The notes: generated from the sequence alone by a model not told the origin. DNA of 64,000 bases from Pseudovibrio sp. Alg231-02 (GCF_900143565.1 NZ_FREX01000008.1:225762-289761); one strand, 5' to 3'. Positions 1 through 9,360 are shown, counted from the stretch's first letter. A program made the numbers and translations.

Positions 1-104
1 TGATTGGTGGCGTTGGCTATTTGCTGTTCAAGCAGATCAGCTCCGGCGGCAAAAAAGCCAAGGGTGGAGACGGCGACGAGCTTCTGCCTGAAGAACTTGC
101 TTAG
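1..104 (+). CDS. sctJ: SctJ, T3SS inner-ring lipoprotein, C-terminal tail (partial)
   Basis: Only the last 33 codons and the stop (102-104) are present; the gene begins left of the window. The visible residues are a glycine-rich hydrophobic helix end (IGGVGYLLF) followed by a basic then acidic tail ending PEELA. This is how YscJ/PrgK-family proteins finish: a single C-terminal membrane helix and a short cytoplasmic tail. SctJ forms the inner MS-like ring of the injectisome. The call rests mostly on position, since it sits 15 bases ahead of sctK-sctL-sctN, where sctJ normally lies in Ysc- and Rhc-type loci. Any other single-pass T3SS protein cannot be excluded from so short a fragment. Confidence 0.6.
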   Translation, partial: IGGVGYLLFKQISSGGKKAKGGDGDELLPEELA

Positions 105-119
105 TAGCAGGGGACTGGC

Positions 120-848
120 ATGATGACAGGCACTCCACATCACTCCGCAGTCTGGCCGCTTCAGGCCAGACTTGCTGCGTCTTTACTGAACCCTCTTTCC
201 TTTGCGCATGATGACCATCTGACAGCTGCTGGCCTTGAGTTGAACGTGCTGCGTGGTCTGGCTGGGCAGGAAGATTTTCAGAGGCCTTTGAATACGCATG
301 TCTCGCAAAAGCTTGGGCTTACTGCGCTTGCTGCTGATGTGGCGGTCACGCCAACTCTGGCAGTCTCAGAGCAGGCCCGGCTTGCACTGATGTTGTGCAG
401 TTTGGGTGCTGAAGACTTTGGCGGCGTTATGCGCATCATCGCAATTGCCAGACTTCATGAGATGATCGGGCGCCTTGTGCTGAAGAAGGATTGCCAGCGT
501 ATGGAAGCTCTGTTTGGTGAAGAGGTTTTTGATATCGCCATTCGCGATGTGGCGTTCTTCTTCAGTTCGCTTGGCTATGAAAGCGAGAATGATGAGGCAT
601 TCGATCTTCTATGCCGCGGAAGTGATGAAGAGGCTTTGCAGGCGCTGACACTTGTTGGCGCAGAGGGCATTCTGGCTTTCGTCAATGCTGTTGATGCGAA
701 ACTTGAGCCGCTTGTTCGTCTTCGCTTTTCCAATGAACTCAACGAAAAACTTAGCGCTCGTTTGCTGGTGATGCGAGCAGAGCAGCAAGAGCATTTTGTC
801 CAGTATTTGCGTCGGAGATTGCCACAATGGCGAGCATTTATAGACTGA
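120..848 (+). CDS. sctK: SctK-like T3SS sorting-platform protein
   Basis: A 242-residue soluble, leucine-rich protein with no signal peptide or membrane helix. SctK proteins (YscK/PscK, NolU in rhizobia) link the cytoplasmic SctQ pods of the sorting platform to the SctD ring and vary greatly in sequence. The call rests on length, helical composition and position between the sctJ tail and sctL rather than on a strong motif. Two adjacent ATGs (120 and 123) are possible starts, with AGGGG just upstream. The 3' end overlaps sctL by 22 bases, which implies translational coupling. Start choice is uncertain by one codon. Confidence 0.6.
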   Translation: MMTGTPHHSAVWPLQARLAASLLNPLSFAHDDHLTAAGLELNVLRGLAGQEDFQRPLNTHVSQKLGLTALAADVAVTPTLAVSEQARLALMLCSLGAEDFGGVMRIIAIARLHEMIGRLVLKKDCQRMEALFGEEVFDIAIRDVAFFFSSLGYESENDEAFDLLCRGSDEEALQALTLVGAEGILAFVNAVDAKLEPLVRLRFSNELNEKLSARLLVMRAEQQEHFVQYLRRRLPQWRAFID

Positions 849-1474
849 AAGAGCTGGGCGCAAACCTGACGCCAGGCACGCACATCATTAAGGAAGCTGA
901 ATTTGCTTCCATTGAAACGGCTGACCAGATCATTGCAAATGCGCAGCGCAAGGCAGAGGAAATTCTGCAGGATGCGACGCGCGTTTATGAGGAACAGCAA
1001 AAGCAGGGCTATGAAGATGGTGTGCGTAAAGCTCAGTCTGAAGCCTGTGAACGCATCCTTGGTGAGCAAGAACTGCTCGACACGCGCTTGCGTGAAGTGG
1101 AGCATGATGTTGTTACGGTGACCATCACGCTGCTGCGTCGTTTGCTGGATGAGTTTGATGATGCTGAGCGCGTTCGCCTGATGGCCCGCAGTATGCTGAA
1201 ATCACTACGCGCTGAAAAGCGTGTGCGGTTGCATGTTGCTCCGGAAATGTACTCCCAAGCGGTGGCCATGAGTGGTGCGATCACTGATGGTTTCAAGCAG
1301 GTCGAGTTTCTTGAGATTGTCGAGGATGGCGACTTGCAGGGGGCTCACATTGTACTGGACGCACCTGTTGGCCGCGTTGATGGCAACTTGCAGGTTCGGC
1401 TGGAGGAAATTGAAGAGATCCTGCGACGCACCTCATCTGCTCAAGTACCCTCCAAGCGATCTTCGGAGGTGTAA
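827..1474 (+). CDS. sctL: SctL, T3SS ATPase stator/regulator
   Basis: A 215-residue homologue of YscL/FliH. It begins with the family-typical [11 protein letters not shown] long charged helical segment rich in Glu, Gln and Arg follows (about residues 30-100; coiled coil expected), then a C-terminal globular part that binds the ATPase SctN. The stator dimer connects SctN to SctQ at the cytoplasmic face and restrains ATP hydrolysis. It starts inside sctK and its stop overlaps the sctN start by one base (TAATG), so the three are translated as a unit. Many members of this family end close to this length, so the gene looks complete. Confidence 0.82.
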   Translation: MASIYRLKELGANLTPGTHIIKEAEFASIETADQIIANAQRKAEEILQDATRVYEEQQKQGYEDGVRKAQSEACERILGEQELLDTRLREVEHDVVTVTITLLRRLLDEFDDAERVRLMARSMLKSLRAEKRVRLHVAPEMYSQAVAMSGAITDGFKQVEFLEIVEDGDLQGAHIVLDAPVGRVDGNLQVRLEEIEEILRRTSSAQVPSKRSSEV

Positions 1475-2850
1475 TGGCATCTCTCATTGAACCTGCTGAG
1501 CATGTTGAGGACCGTCGCAAGCAGATTGGGTCCGGGGTGCCGCGGCTTGGTCGTGCGCTTGTCAAAGCTGCCACGGATGTTGATCCTTATCCGCTGACAG
1601 GCCGTGTCCGTAAAGTGGTGGGTACACTCATCCATGCAGTGGTGCCAAAGGTGGAAATTGGCGAAATTGCTGAGCTTTACACGCGCTCAACAGGTCGCAA
1701 ACTTATGGCAGAAGTGGTTGGGTTTCATGATGATGAAGCGCTGCTGTCTCCCATTGGCGAGCTTTATGGCGTAGGGCCGGACACTGAGGTTCGCCCGACT
1801 GGGCATGTGCAATCTGTTCCTGTTGGTGATGGGTTGCTTGGCCGGGTTCTGGATGGCATGGGCAACTTTATTGATGGGCTGGACCGGGAGTTTACGCCTG
1901 CAACGCATTATCCGGTCAACCAGGAACCGCCGGATCCTATGCAGCGCCGGATTATCGACAAACCGCTGCCAATGGGTGTGCGTGCCATTGATGGCATGCT
2001 GACCACCGGCGAAGGCCAGCGCATGGGCATTTTTGCCTCTGCTGGTGGTGGTAAGTCCACGTTGATGGCGATGTTGGTGAAGGGCGCCGCTGTTGATGTG
2101 ACCGTGCTGGCGCTGATTGGTGAACGTGGCCGAGAGGTGCGCGAATTCATCGAGCATGATCTTGGTCCTGAGGGGATGAAGAAGTCCGTTGTGGTTGTAG
2201 CCACTTCTGACAAGAGTTCCCTGGAACGTTCGAAAGCAGCGTTTGTTGCAACCTCGATTGCTGAGTACTTTCGCGACCAGGGCAAGCGCGTGCTGTTGCT
2301 GATGGATTCTGTGACCCGCTTTGCACGTGCGCAGCGTGAGATTGGCCTTGCTGTTGGTGAGCCGCCGACCCGCCGTGGTTTCCCGCCTTCTGTTTTTGCC
2401 ACGCTGCCGCGCCTGATGGAGCGTGCAGGGATGAATGATAAAGGCTCGATCACTGCGTTCTATACAGTCCTGATGGAAGGCGATGATATGAACGAGCCGG
2501 TTTCGGATGAGACCCGCTCCATTCTGGATGGGCATATTGTGCTGTCGCGCAAGCTGGCAGCGGGCAACCATTATCCTGCCATTGATATTCTGAATTCCAA
2601 GAGCCGCGTGATGACAGCGGTTACCACGCCTGAACATCGCGAGATGTCCGGCAAGGTGAATTCGTTGCTGGCGAAGTATGAAGAGGTTGAGCTTCTGGTG
2701 CAGATTGGTGAGTACCAGAAGGGGGCTGATGCTGAGGCTGATCTGGCGATTGCTAAGAACAAGCCGATCAAAGAATTTCTGCAGCAGCGTACTGATGAGT
2801 TCAATGGCTTTGATGAGGCCTTGAGCAAATTGAAGAGCACTGTTGCGTGA
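1474..2850 (+). CDS. sctN: SctN, T3SS hexameric ATPase
   Basis: A 458-residue F1-beta-like ATPase that unfolds substrates and strips chaperones at the export gate. The Walker A loop GGGKST has its lysine at 194. The catalytic glutamate lies in IGERGRE (E217), and Walker B VLLLMDS has its aspartate at 278, followed by the [11 protein letters not shown] helix typical of FliI/YscN. The length matches the family (430-460). The N-terminal barrel carries GRLVRVVG-like elements ([11 protein letters not shown]). It overlaps sctL by one base and sctO by four (GTGA). This is one of the most secure calls in the locus. Confidence 0.97.
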   Translation: MASLIEPAEHVEDRRKQIGSGVPRLGRALVKAATDVDPYPLTGRVRKVVGTLIHAVVPKVEIGEIAELYTRSTGRKLMAEVVGFHDDEALLSPIGELYGVGPDTEVRPTGHVQSVPVGDGLLGRVLDGMGNFIDGLDREFTPATHYPVNQEPPDPMQRRIIDKPLPMGVRAIDGMLTTGEGQRMGIFASAGGGKSTLMAMLVKGAAVDVTVLALIGERGREVREFIEHDLGPEGMKKSVVVVATSDKSSLERSKAAFVATSIAEYFRDQGKRVLLLMDSVTRFARAQREIGLAVGEPPTRRGFPPSVFATLPRLMERAGMNDKGSITAFYTVLMEGDDMNEPVSDETRSILDGHIVLSRKLAAGNHYPAIDILNSKSRVMTAVTTPEHREMSGKVNSLLAKYEEVELLVQIGEYQKGADAEADLAIAKNKPIKEFLQQRTDEFNGFDEALSKLKSTVA

Positions 2851-3326
2851 TCAACCAAATCAAAAAACTTCATCTCGTCAAAACACTTAAGGAGCAGAAA
2901 GCTCAACGGACGCTCAACGCTGAGCTGGAGAAAGTTCGGCGTGCCAAAGAGCAGCTGGAGCACAAGCGGCAAGTTGCGGCAGATGAACGTGCCGCGCTGC
3001 CAGCCAAGCAGGATGCGCTTTATCTGGAGATCATCAAGAAGGTCATTTCAACGGATGATCTCGATAAAGTGAAAGAGCAGGCACAGATCCTTGAAAGTGC
3101 GGTCAAAAAGCTGGAGGACGCAGCTGAACGCGCGGCCTATGTTTATGATCGTGCGCTTAAAAATGCGGATGCTGCCCGTCTTGAGTATCAAAAAGCACTT
3201 CGCATCAAAGATAAGTATGGAAAGGTTGCGGATGATCTTCGGGTAGAAACCAATGCCTTAATGGAGGCTGCGGAGGAGCAGGAGATCGAGGAGCAGTTTT
3301 CCGGGCGAAGGCAAGTGGAATTATGA
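2847..3326 (+). CDS. sctO: SctO, T3SS ATPase central stalk
   Basis: A 159-residue protein, almost entirely charged helix (Lys, Glu, Ala, Arg, Gln), consistent with the two-helix coiled coil of YscO/FliJ that sits in the SctN hexamer pore and touches SctV. It starts at GTG within the sctN stop (GTGA). Its stop overlaps sctP (ATGA), the usual operon packing for this position. Sequence identity within SctO is low, so size, coiled-coil composition and place between sctN and sctP carry the call. Confidence 0.78.
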   Translation: MINQIKKLHLVKTLKEQKAQRTLNAELEKVRRAKEQLEHKRQVAADERAALPAKQDALYLEIIKKVISTDDLDKVKEQAQILESAVKKLEDAAERAAYVYDRALKNADAARLEYQKALRIKDKYGKVADDLRVETNALMEAAEEQEIEEQFSGRRQVEL

Positions 3327-4072
3327 AAGTTTCTCAGGGTTCGCAGCCACTTGAGCAGCAGCAAAATCTTGAAAATATACGTGGTAAGCAACCTCGTGAG
3401 CATGGCAAAACGTCTGGCAAGCAGCAGGGCAACAAATTTTCCGAGGGGTTGAACCGGCAGGATGTCAGCTTGTTTCAGGAACAATTGCGCAGCGCTGAAG
3501 GCAAGTCTGTTCCGGTTCATGGAAAGGGTGCTTTTCAGGAGGAGGGCGAAGGTTCCGAGCAGGGCCAGACTGACCCGCTTGACTTGAGCCATGCCCGGTT
3601 GCTGGCCGCGTCTGATCCCGCTGAAGCCCGCAGTATTTCTGTTTCCAATCCGTCCGAGCTGTTCAGCTCCGTGCGTCAGGCGAGTACTGAAGCACGTGTC
3701 GATAAGGCGATGAGCGCGATTGCAAACCAGATTGAACAGGCTATGCGCACAGAGGCCATGGCAGACAAAAGCGATGGGCGCGTCTTGAGCCTGACCCTTG
3801 ATGCCAACCGGTTTGGCCTTGCCGGGCTGAAAGTTATGACAACACAAGGCGGTCTGGCTGTTGTGCTGGAGCGCGTGAGTGGTGACCGGGTTGCTGGTGA
3901 AGTTCAGGCCGCAGCGCAGGGGCTCATGCGCACTTTGCAGCAGCGGTTTCCTGACCGGAAAATCCGCATTCTTGATCGACTGGAACAGCAGGAGATCGAA
4001 AGTGTTGATGCTGGTTCGTCTTCAATGGGAGGTCTGTCCTCCATCTTTGCGGGGAACAGCACGAGCTCATGA
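3323..4072 (+). CDS. sctP: SctP-like needle-length regulator / substrate-specificity switch
   Basis: A 249-residue protein with a polar, Gln/Glu/Ser-rich, probably disordered N-terminal half (to about residue 125) and a folded C-terminal half (about 140-235). That second half, with beta strands such as VLSLTLD and GGLAVVLERV, resembles the T3S4/FliK-type C-domain that contacts SctU. YscP/FliK proteins act as secreted molecular rulers and switch export from needle to later substrates. Gene order (after sctO, before sctQ) agrees. It overlaps both neighbours by four bases. Sequence alone gives moderate support because the family diverges rapidly. Confidence 0.68.
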   Translation: MKVSQGSQPLEQQQNLENIRGKQPREHGKTSGKQQGNKFSEGLNRQDVSLFQEQLRSAEGKSVPVHGKGAFQEEGEGSEQGQTDPLDLSHARLLAASDPAEARSISVSNPSELFSSVRQASTEARVDKAMSAIANQIEQAMRTEAMADKSDGRVLSLTLDANRFGLAGLKVMTTQGGLAVVLERVSGDRVAGEVQAAAQGLMRTLQQRFPDRKIRILDRLEQQEIESVDAGSSSMGGLSSIFAGNSTSS

Positions 4073-5115
4073 CATCCTTGAATTATCAATCCAAAACAGA
4101 CCCGTTGGCCTACTGGAACGCAGCTTTGAGCTATGCGGAGCAGGACATTACGGTTGAGAGCACGCACACGCTGAATTTTCAGGTGAGTGAAGCGCCTTCC
4201 GCTTTTGCGCAAGGGAGTGTGCTGCGCAGTGCATCTGGTGCAACAGCTCTGCTGGTGCTTGAGGACTTTCCGTTTGCTGCACAACTGAATGTGCCGCTCG
4301 CTTATGCGGATGTTCTTGAGCTGGAAGACGGACTTCGCAATGCTCTGGTTGAAGGCATTGTTTCTAACTTGCGCAATGAATTACCCGCTGATTTTACGAA
4401 GATCCAGAGTGAGCTGCCGTTGCAGGCTGTATCTGCCTTATTGCCAGCGCTCGAACTGGAGCAACTGAGCTGGTTTGCTGTCCGGTATGGCGAAATTGGC
4501 GGTGCTCCTGTGCTGGCCAAAGTTGGCGTGCGGCCTGACGCGCTCTCCGGTTTTCTTGGAGAATTGCCACTGACCGCGCAACCTGCATGGCGCGCGGTGC
4601 GTGAACAGTTGAATACCTCCATCTGCCTGACGCTGTGTGAAGCGCCGTTGCCAACCGCTGAGGTTTCCAGTCTGTGCATTGGGGATCTGGTGGTGCTGGA
4701 TGCGCCTGCGCTGGGGCAACGGATCACCGTGGATGGACCGCTGAGCCGGCATCATCTGGTGTTGGTTGAGCAGGGATGGGGCTGCGAACGAATTGAGAGT
4801 GTGAACGGTATGAGTGAGCTAGCCGAAGAAGCGAATGCAGAGCAGGTGAGTGGTGCTGAGGAGATCGGCTCCATTGATCTGTCGCAGATGACAGTACCTG
4901 TGCGGTTTGAAGTTGATGAGCGCGAGATCTCTATTGCCGAGCTGGAAAGCTGGGCGGCGGGATCGTTGGTGAACATTGATGTGCCTGCGCTCAATGAAGA
5001 GACACCGGTTTATGTGCGAGCTGCGGGCAAGCGCATTGCCAAGGGGCATCTGGTGCAGATTGATGAGCGGGTCGCACTGCGCATTTCCAAAACTGACCGG
5101 GGCACCGGCCTTTAA
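4069..5115 (+). CDS. sctQ: SctQ, T3SS cytoplasmic C-ring/sorting-platform protein
   Basis: A 348-residue protein whose last about 75 residues form a SpoA (FliM/FliN C-terminal) domain: a VPVRFEVDEREISIAEL start, a VNIDVPALNEETPVYVRAAGK-type middle and a VQIDERVALRI end. SctQ builds the pods that recruit cargo-chaperone complexes. The N-terminal part is variable, as usual. Many SctQ genes have an internal start giving a separate SpoA fragment (SctQ-C); a candidate is the in-frame ATG in the MSELAEEANAE segment around 4810, but I cannot show it is used. It overlaps sctP by four bases. Confidence 0.88.
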   Translation: MTSLNYQSKTDPLAYWNAALSYAEQDITVESTHTLNFQVSEAPSAFAQGSVLRSASGATALLVLEDFPFAAQLNVPLAYADVLELEDGLRNALVEGIVSNLRNELPADFTKIQSELPLQAVSALLPALELEQLSWFAVRYGEIGGAPVLAKVGVRPDALSGFLGELPLTAQPAWRAVREQLNTSICLTLCEAPLPTAEVSSLCIGDLVVLDAPALGQRITVDGPLSRHHLVLVEQGWGCERIESVNGMSELAEEANAEQVSGAEEIGSIDLSQMTVPVRFEVDEREISIAELESWAAGSLVNIDVPALNEETPVYVRAAGKRIAKGHLVQIDERVALRISKTDRGTGL

Positions 5116-5186
5116 AACTGCTTTCGGTCACGCCAAAGCCTAACATAACCAGAGGTGCCCAAAGGCGCCCAATCTGAGATTTGCTG

Positions 5187-5831
5187 ATGACGTCTGATCC
5201 ATTCTCGCTCATATTAGTGCTTGTGGTTGTGGCCCTTGTTCCGTTTCTGGCCATTGTCGCCACATCCTTTATCAAGCTTTCGGTGGTGCTGCTGCTGGTG
5301 CGTAACGCGCTTGGCGTGCAGCAGATTCCGCCTAATATGGCGTTGAATGCACTGGCCATCATTTTGTCTGGCTACATCATGCTGCCGGTCTTTTTGCAGA
5401 CATTTGAGATCGTAGAGCAAGGAAACCTCTCCATCACCACGGTGGAGGAGATGAAGACCACCTTTGTTGCTGCCAAGGGGCCGCTTGAAGATTTTCTCGC
5501 CAAGCATGCGGACAGCAAGGAAAAGGCGTTCTTCCTTGAGGCGTCCCGCCAGTTGTGGCCTGCTGATATTTCCGCAAGCATGACAGAGGACAGCATTGCA
5601 ATCTTGCTGCCGGCCTATACCGTTTCGCAGTTGCGTGAGGCGTTTGAGATCGGGTTCCTGCTGTATCTGCCGTTCCTTGCGATTGACCTTGTTGTTTCCA
5701 ACATCCTGCTTGCCATGGGCATGATGATGGTGTCGCCGCTGACGATTTCCCTGCCGTTTAAACTGTTCCTGTTTGTGGCGGTGGATGGGTGGTCGCGTTT
5801 GATCCTCGGTCTCATCAAGACCTACGTTTAG
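5187..5831 (+). CDS. sctR: SctR, T3SS export-gate membrane protein
   Basis: A 214-residue FliP/SctR protein, one of the most conserved T3SS components. Visible family features are the first hydrophobic helix, the FIKLSVVLLLVRNALG motif, PPNMALNALAIILS, and C-terminal helices with VVSNILLAMGMMMVSPLTISLPFKLFLF. SctR pentamers form the core of the export gate with SctS and SctT. I chose ATG 5187; a TTG two codons upstream is open but lacks a better ribosome site. It follows sctQ after 71 bases, the largest gap in the operon. Confidence 0.96.
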   Translation: MTSDPFSLILVLVVVALVPFLAIVATSFIKLSVVLLLVRNALGVQQIPPNMALNALAIILSGYIMLPVFLQTFEIVEQGNLSITTVEEMKTTFVAAKGPLEDFLAKHADSKEKAFFLEASRQLWPADISASMTEDSIAILLPAYTVSQLREAFEIGFLLYLPFLAIDLVVSNILLAMGMMMVSPLTISLPFKLFLFVAVDGWSRLILGLIKTYV

Positions 5832-5855
5832 TCGGAAATGTGAGAGGAGTAGCTT

Positions 5856-6125
5856 ATGTCCCCTGAAGACGCCGTCTACCGCATTTCCGAGGCGATGATC
5901 CTTGTGATGATGCTGTCTTTGCCGCCAATCATTGTTGCCTCGCTTGTCGGGCTTGCCGTGTCGCTGTTGCAGGCTTTGACGCAGATGCAGGAGCAGACAA
6001 TCCAGTTTGGGGTCAAGCTGATCGCCGTGGCGCTGACGCTGTTTATGATGTCCAGCTTCCTTGGCTCGGAGACCATTGGCTTTACGCAGGCCTTGTTTGA
6101 TGATTTCCCGACATTGGTCAGGTAA
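5856..6125 (+). CDS. sctS: SctS, T3SS export-gate membrane protein
   Basis: An 89-residue FliQ-family protein with two hydrophobic helices: one around residues 14-38 (VMMLSLPPIIVASLVGLAVS) and one around 50-72. Between them is the conserved LLQALTQMQEQTIQF segment, which closes the export gate. A strong ribosome-binding site (GAGAGGAG) precedes the ATG. The gene is full length for the family and sits in the fixed order R-S-T. Confidence 0.95.
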   Translation: MSPEDAVYRISEAMILVMMLSLPPIIVASLVGLAVSLLQALTQMQEQTIQFGVKLIAVALTLFMMSSFLGSETIGFTQALFDDFPTLVR

Positions 6126-6130
6126 CGCCA

Positions 6131-6973
6131 ATGAACCTGCTTGCGGAGATCACCACAGTCCATCGTGATGCATTTCTTGTTTTGTTGCTGACGTTTCCGC
6201 GTATTTTTGCGGTGTTTGCAACATCACAGATCTTCAATGCCACGTTGATGTCGCGCATGGCGCGTAATGTGGTTGTGATGGTGATTGCGATCCCGCTGTA
6301 CCCTTATAACCTGCAGTACGTGGACGGATTTTCGCCAACCGGATCGATGTTTGTTGTCTACTTCTTCAAGGAGTATGCCATCGGGTTTCTGATTGGCTAT
6401 ACGATCTCTTGTCTGCTTTGGGCTGTCCAGTCTGCTGGGACATTGATTGACAACCAGCGCGGTGCTGCGGTTGCCTCCAGTATTGATCCGATGTTGGGGA
6501 ACGAGAGCTCGCCCGTCGGGGATTTGTTCTCCCGTGCGTTCATTCTCTATCTCTTCCTGACGCCAGGGTTCTTCTTCATCCTGACACTGGTTTATAACTC
6601 CTACATGATCTTTCCGGTGACAGAGTTTATTCCTGTTCTGCCAGAGGATTTCCCGGAGCTGATCCTGTCGATCTTCGACAATGCGATGCGCCTGATGTTT
6701 GTTATGGCTGCGCCATTGGTGATCCTGATGTTCCTTGCAGAGTTTGCACTGGCGATTATCAGCCGGTTTGATCCGCAGATTCAGGTGTTCATTCTTGCCA
6801 TGCCGATCAAGAGTGGCGTGGCCGTCATTCTGCTGACGTTCTATCTGTCATTCTTGCTGCCAGAAGCGGCTGAGCACCAGATTGAGCTGAAGCTGTTTAC
6901 GGACGAGATCTTCGGGATCTTTGAAAAAGGCAAGGATATCTATCAGGATCAAAAGCTTGAGGTCCGTCCATGA
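6131..6973 (+). CDS. sctT: SctT, T3SS export-gate membrane protein
   Basis: A 280-residue polytopic protein of the FliR/SctT family, with about six to seven hydrophobic helices. The family-like SAGTLIDNQRGAAVASSIDPMLGNESSPVGDLFSR loop is present in the middle. It forms the base of the SctRST gate and touches SctU. It starts five bases after the sctS stop and ends by overlapping the sctU start (ATGA). Length and order are standard. Confidence 0.95.
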   Translation: MNLLAEITTVHRDAFLVLLLTFPRIFAVFATSQIFNATLMSRMARNVVVMVIAIPLYPYNLQYVDGFSPTGSMFVVYFFKEYAIGFLIGYTISCLLWAVQSAGTLIDNQRGAAVASSIDPMLGNESSPVGDLFSRAFILYLFLTPGFFFILTLVYNSYMIFPVTEFIPVLPEDFPELILSIFDNAMRLMFVMAAPLVILMFLAEFALAIISRFDPQIQVFILAMPIKSGVAVILLTFYLSFLLPEAAEHQIELKLFTDEIFGIFEKGKDIYQDQKLEVRP

Positions 6974-8103
6974 GTGGGCAGAGTGCTGGCGAAAAAACCG
7001 AACTTCCCACCCCCAAACGAGAACGTGAATCTCGTGAAAAAGGGCAGGTGGCCAAGAGTACCGAGGTGACGACCACCATCTCGCTGTTTGCGGTGATTGC
7101 TTATCTCTGGTTTGCGTGGGACCGCAATTTCTCCAAGCTGGTTGGCCTGATGGATGACATGGCCAGTCTGGCGACACGGCGAGACTTTTCTTCCTCCGCC
7201 GGAGAAGGGGTGTTTGGTGTTTTTTCGACCTTTATGGACATTGTGCTGCCGCTGATTGGTGTTGCCATTGCGGCGGGCATCTTTGGCAACTTTGTGCAGT
7301 TTGGCTTTCTCTGGGCCGTTGACAGCATCATGCCCAAGCTGAGCAAGATCAGTCTGGCTGAAGGGTTTAAGCGCATCTTTTCCATGAAGCAGGTGGTGCA
7401 GGTTCTCAAGTCCATCCTGAAGATCGCCTTGCTCAGCACCATGCTCTACTTCACAGTGAAGTACGCAATTGGCGCTTACATCAACTCGCTCTCCTGCGGC
7501 ATTCCCTGCATTGCTAATATCAGTGGTGCGATTATGAAACTGATCCTCGGGATCTCGTTTCTGGCCTTTGTTGGCGTGGCGATCCTTGATTTCATGTTTC
7601 AGAAGCACACCCATATCAAGAGCCTGAAGATGACGAAGGAAGAGGTGAAGCGGGAACATAAGGAGTCCGAGGGCAGTCCTGAAATTAAAGGGCAGCGTAA
7701 GCGGATTTCTCAGGAAATTCTCATGAGCGACAACCTTGAGAATACCCGCAAAGCCAGTGCTGTTGTGGTGAACCCGACGCACTACGCGGTTGCCATTTCC
7801 TATCGCCCGGATGAGGTTGCTGTACCATTGGTGGTGGCAAAAGGGCTTGATCTGACCGCGCTTAAGATGCGTACAGAAGCTGAAGCGGCAGGTGTGCCAA
7901 TTTTTGCCAATGTTAAGCTTGCCCGTATGTTGCATGCGGAAGTGGAGATTGAAGAGCTCATTCCGCAAGACATGTTTGCAGCTGTTGCCGAAATTCTCGT
8001 CTGGATCGATAAGAACAAAGACATTCTTTACAACGGCCCGCTTGAGCGCGGTGTGATCGATCTTGAGCATGAGAAGAAGAGCGGTGATGAGCCGCTGAAC
8101 TAA
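6970..8103 (+). CDS. sctU: SctU, autocleaving T3SS switch protein
   Basis: A 377-residue FlhB/SctU protein. The N-terminus has the SGEKTELPTPKRERESREKGQVAKS motif region, four membrane helices follow, then the conserved KMTKEEVKREHKESEGSPEIKG linker. The autocleavage motif NPTH lies at residues 268-271, where cleavage after Asn allows switching to translocator and effector export. It is the last gene of the sctK-U run. Its TAA stop coincides with the first bases of a dispersed repeat (8101-8200). Confidence 0.97.
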   Translation: MSGQSAGEKTELPTPKRERESREKGQVAKSTEVTTTISLFAVIAYLWFAWDRNFSKLVGLMDDMASLATRRDFSSSAGEGVFGVFSTFMDIVLPLIGVAIAAGIFGNFVQFGFLWAVDSIMPKLSKISLAEGFKRIFSMKQVVQVLKSILKIALLSTMLYFTVKYAIGAYINSLSCGIPCIANISGAIMKLILGISFLAFVGVAILDFMFQKHTHIKSLKMTKEEVKREHKESEGSPEIKGQRKRISQEILMSDNLENTRKASAVVVNPTHYAVAISYRPDEVAVPLVVAKGLDLTALKMRTEAEAAGVPIFANVKLARMLHAEVEIEELIPQDMFAAVAEILVWIDKNKDILYNGPLERGVIDLEHEKKSGDEPLN

Positions 8104-8200
8104 AGCAGTTCGCATTTAGGCTGAAACACCTGTACTGCTTTAGCCTTTGTTTTTGCGTATCTCCAAAAACTGGTTTCCACTTTTCGGCGATACGCTGTCG
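8101..8200 (+). repeat. Dispersed intergenic palindromic repeat, copy A
   Basis: This 100-base element closely matches 9257-9360. It has a left hairpin (TAAAGCAGT arm at 8101, complementary arm ending near 8142), then CTTTGTTTTTGC, then a segment with AAAACYGGTTTCCACTTTTC, ending TACGCTGTCG. From memory, this two-part layout is that of a family of dispersed repeats between genes in rhizobial relatives. The first three bases are the sctU stop codon, so the element abuts the gene exactly. It may act as a transcription terminator or mRNA 3' stabiliser (inference). Confidence 0.8.
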
Positions 8201-8341
8201 TTTCATCAATGTTCCGAGAAACGCCCTAAGTCCTACATTTCCTCGTCTTTCTGTCTTGAATAATCCAGCTTGCAGTTGTGTGAGAATCGTGTTTCATTTG
8301 TAATTGTATTGTAATGCAATTGTAATTCAAGTGAGGGCAAG

Positions 8342-9259
8342 ATGTTTTATAGGCTCAATAAGCGGGACGTGGTCTCGGGTTTTATCACCAGTTTGTTCGT
8401 TTTGGTTTTCTTGTTTTTTGTGCAAGCCTCTCTTGCGCAATCGCCTCATCAAAGGGTTGGCCCCATCAGTGAGCCGCTTGGTGAACTGAATATGCAGATT
8501 TGGCGGGTTCCGGTTGAGTTGGAAGACGGCAATATGACGATCACTTTGGATGCGACCACCTTCAAGCCGGATGGAGAAGGGCCTTTTCCTCTGGCGGTGT
8601 TTACTCATGGGGCGGCTCGGAGTGCTCCACGTGATGGTCCCTATGATTTCCGTCCTGACGCTGCAATCAGGTGGTTTCTTGCGCGAGGATATGCAGTTGC
8701 TGTTGTTATTCGCAGAGGCTACGGACGTTCAGAGGGGCAGCGTTCTGTTGTTGAGGATGGGGATTCAGACGGTTTCATTAAGGTCCTTGAGGAGCGCGTT
8801 CATGATATCAATAGTTCAGTGCGTTACTTTCAGGATCAGCCGTTTGTGGTTGCTGATCATGTTGTCCTTCTCGGATTTTCTGCAGGTGGGAACAGCGTAT
8901 TAGCCACGTCTCGGAAGGCTCCAAATGGTGTTCGCGGTGTCATCGCTTTCGCACCGGGGGCAGTGGCAATAGATGATTATAGTGCGCGGGATTTAGAACA
9001 GGCAGAACAAGGTTTCAGGATGTTTGGGGCTGGGACAACGCTACCAACACTCTGGGTTTATGCGGAGAACGAAGAGTACTATAGCCCGATGTTGGCCAGG
9101 TCATTTTTTGAGGCCTACACATCAGAAAGTGATGCAAAGCAAGAGCTTGCCATTTTGCCGCTTGAGGGCGAGAACGGTCATGATCTCTTCCTGAGGGATG
9201 AGGGGCCTAAAGTCTGGGGCCCGGTTGTTGCTCCGTTTCTTGAGCGGTTGATGCCTTAA
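8342..9259 (+). CDS. Exported alpha/beta hydrolase (dienelactone hydrolase-like)
   Basis: A 305-residue protein with an N-terminal signal peptide (hydrophobic run about residues 12-30, likely cleavage after ASLA). The alpha/beta-hydrolase signals are the oxyanion-type FTHGAARS, the nucleophile elbow GFSAGG, a WVYAENEEYY acid region and a late GHDLF histidine. It is probably a periplasmic or secreted esterase or peptidase of unknown substrate. It lies on the same strand as the T3SS operon but is set off by 238 bases with a repeat, so it is probably transcribed on its own. A role in the injectisome is not supported. GAGGGCAAG precedes the ATG. Confidence 0.8.
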   Translation: MFYRLNKRDVVSGFITSLFVLVFLFFVQASLAQSPHQRVGPISEPLGELNMQIWRVPVELEDGNMTITLDATTFKPDGEGPFPLAVFTHGAARSAPRDGPYDFRPDAAIRWFLARGYAVAVVIRRGYGRSEGQRSVVEDGDSDGFIKVLEERVHDINSSVRYFQDQPFVVADHVVLLGFSAGGNSVLATSRKAPNGVRGVIAFAPGAVAIDDYSARDLEQAEQGFRMFGAGTTLPTLWVYAENEEYYSPMLARSFFEAYTSESDAKQELAILPLEGENGHDLFLRDEGPKVWGPVVAPFLERLMP

Positions 9260-9360
9260 AGCAGTTCGCATTTAAATTGAAATACCTGAACTGCTTTAGT
9301 CTTTGTTTTTGCATATCTTTATCCGAAAACCGGTTTCCACTTTTCAGAGATACGCTGTCG
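9257..9360 (+). repeat. Dispersed intergenic palindromic repeat, copy B
   Basis: This second copy of the element at 8101-8200 has a left hairpin with TAAAGCAGTT (9257) pairing with AACTGCTTTA (ending near 9299), then CTTTGTTTTTGC, GAAAACCGGTTTCCACTTTTC and TACGCTGTCG. Again the leading TAA is the stop codon of the gene before it, here the hydrolase. Two copies 1.1 kb apart flank the hydrolase gene, so it could also have arrived or been duplicated with them. Confidence 0.8.

Noticed and set aside
1687..2637. Leftward 316-codon frame
   Set aside because: Antisense to sctN (Walker motifs clear on the plus strand); His/Asn-rich shadow composition.
6949..8115. Leftward 388-codon frame
   Set aside because: Antisense to sctU with its conserved NPTH motif; no family features of its own.
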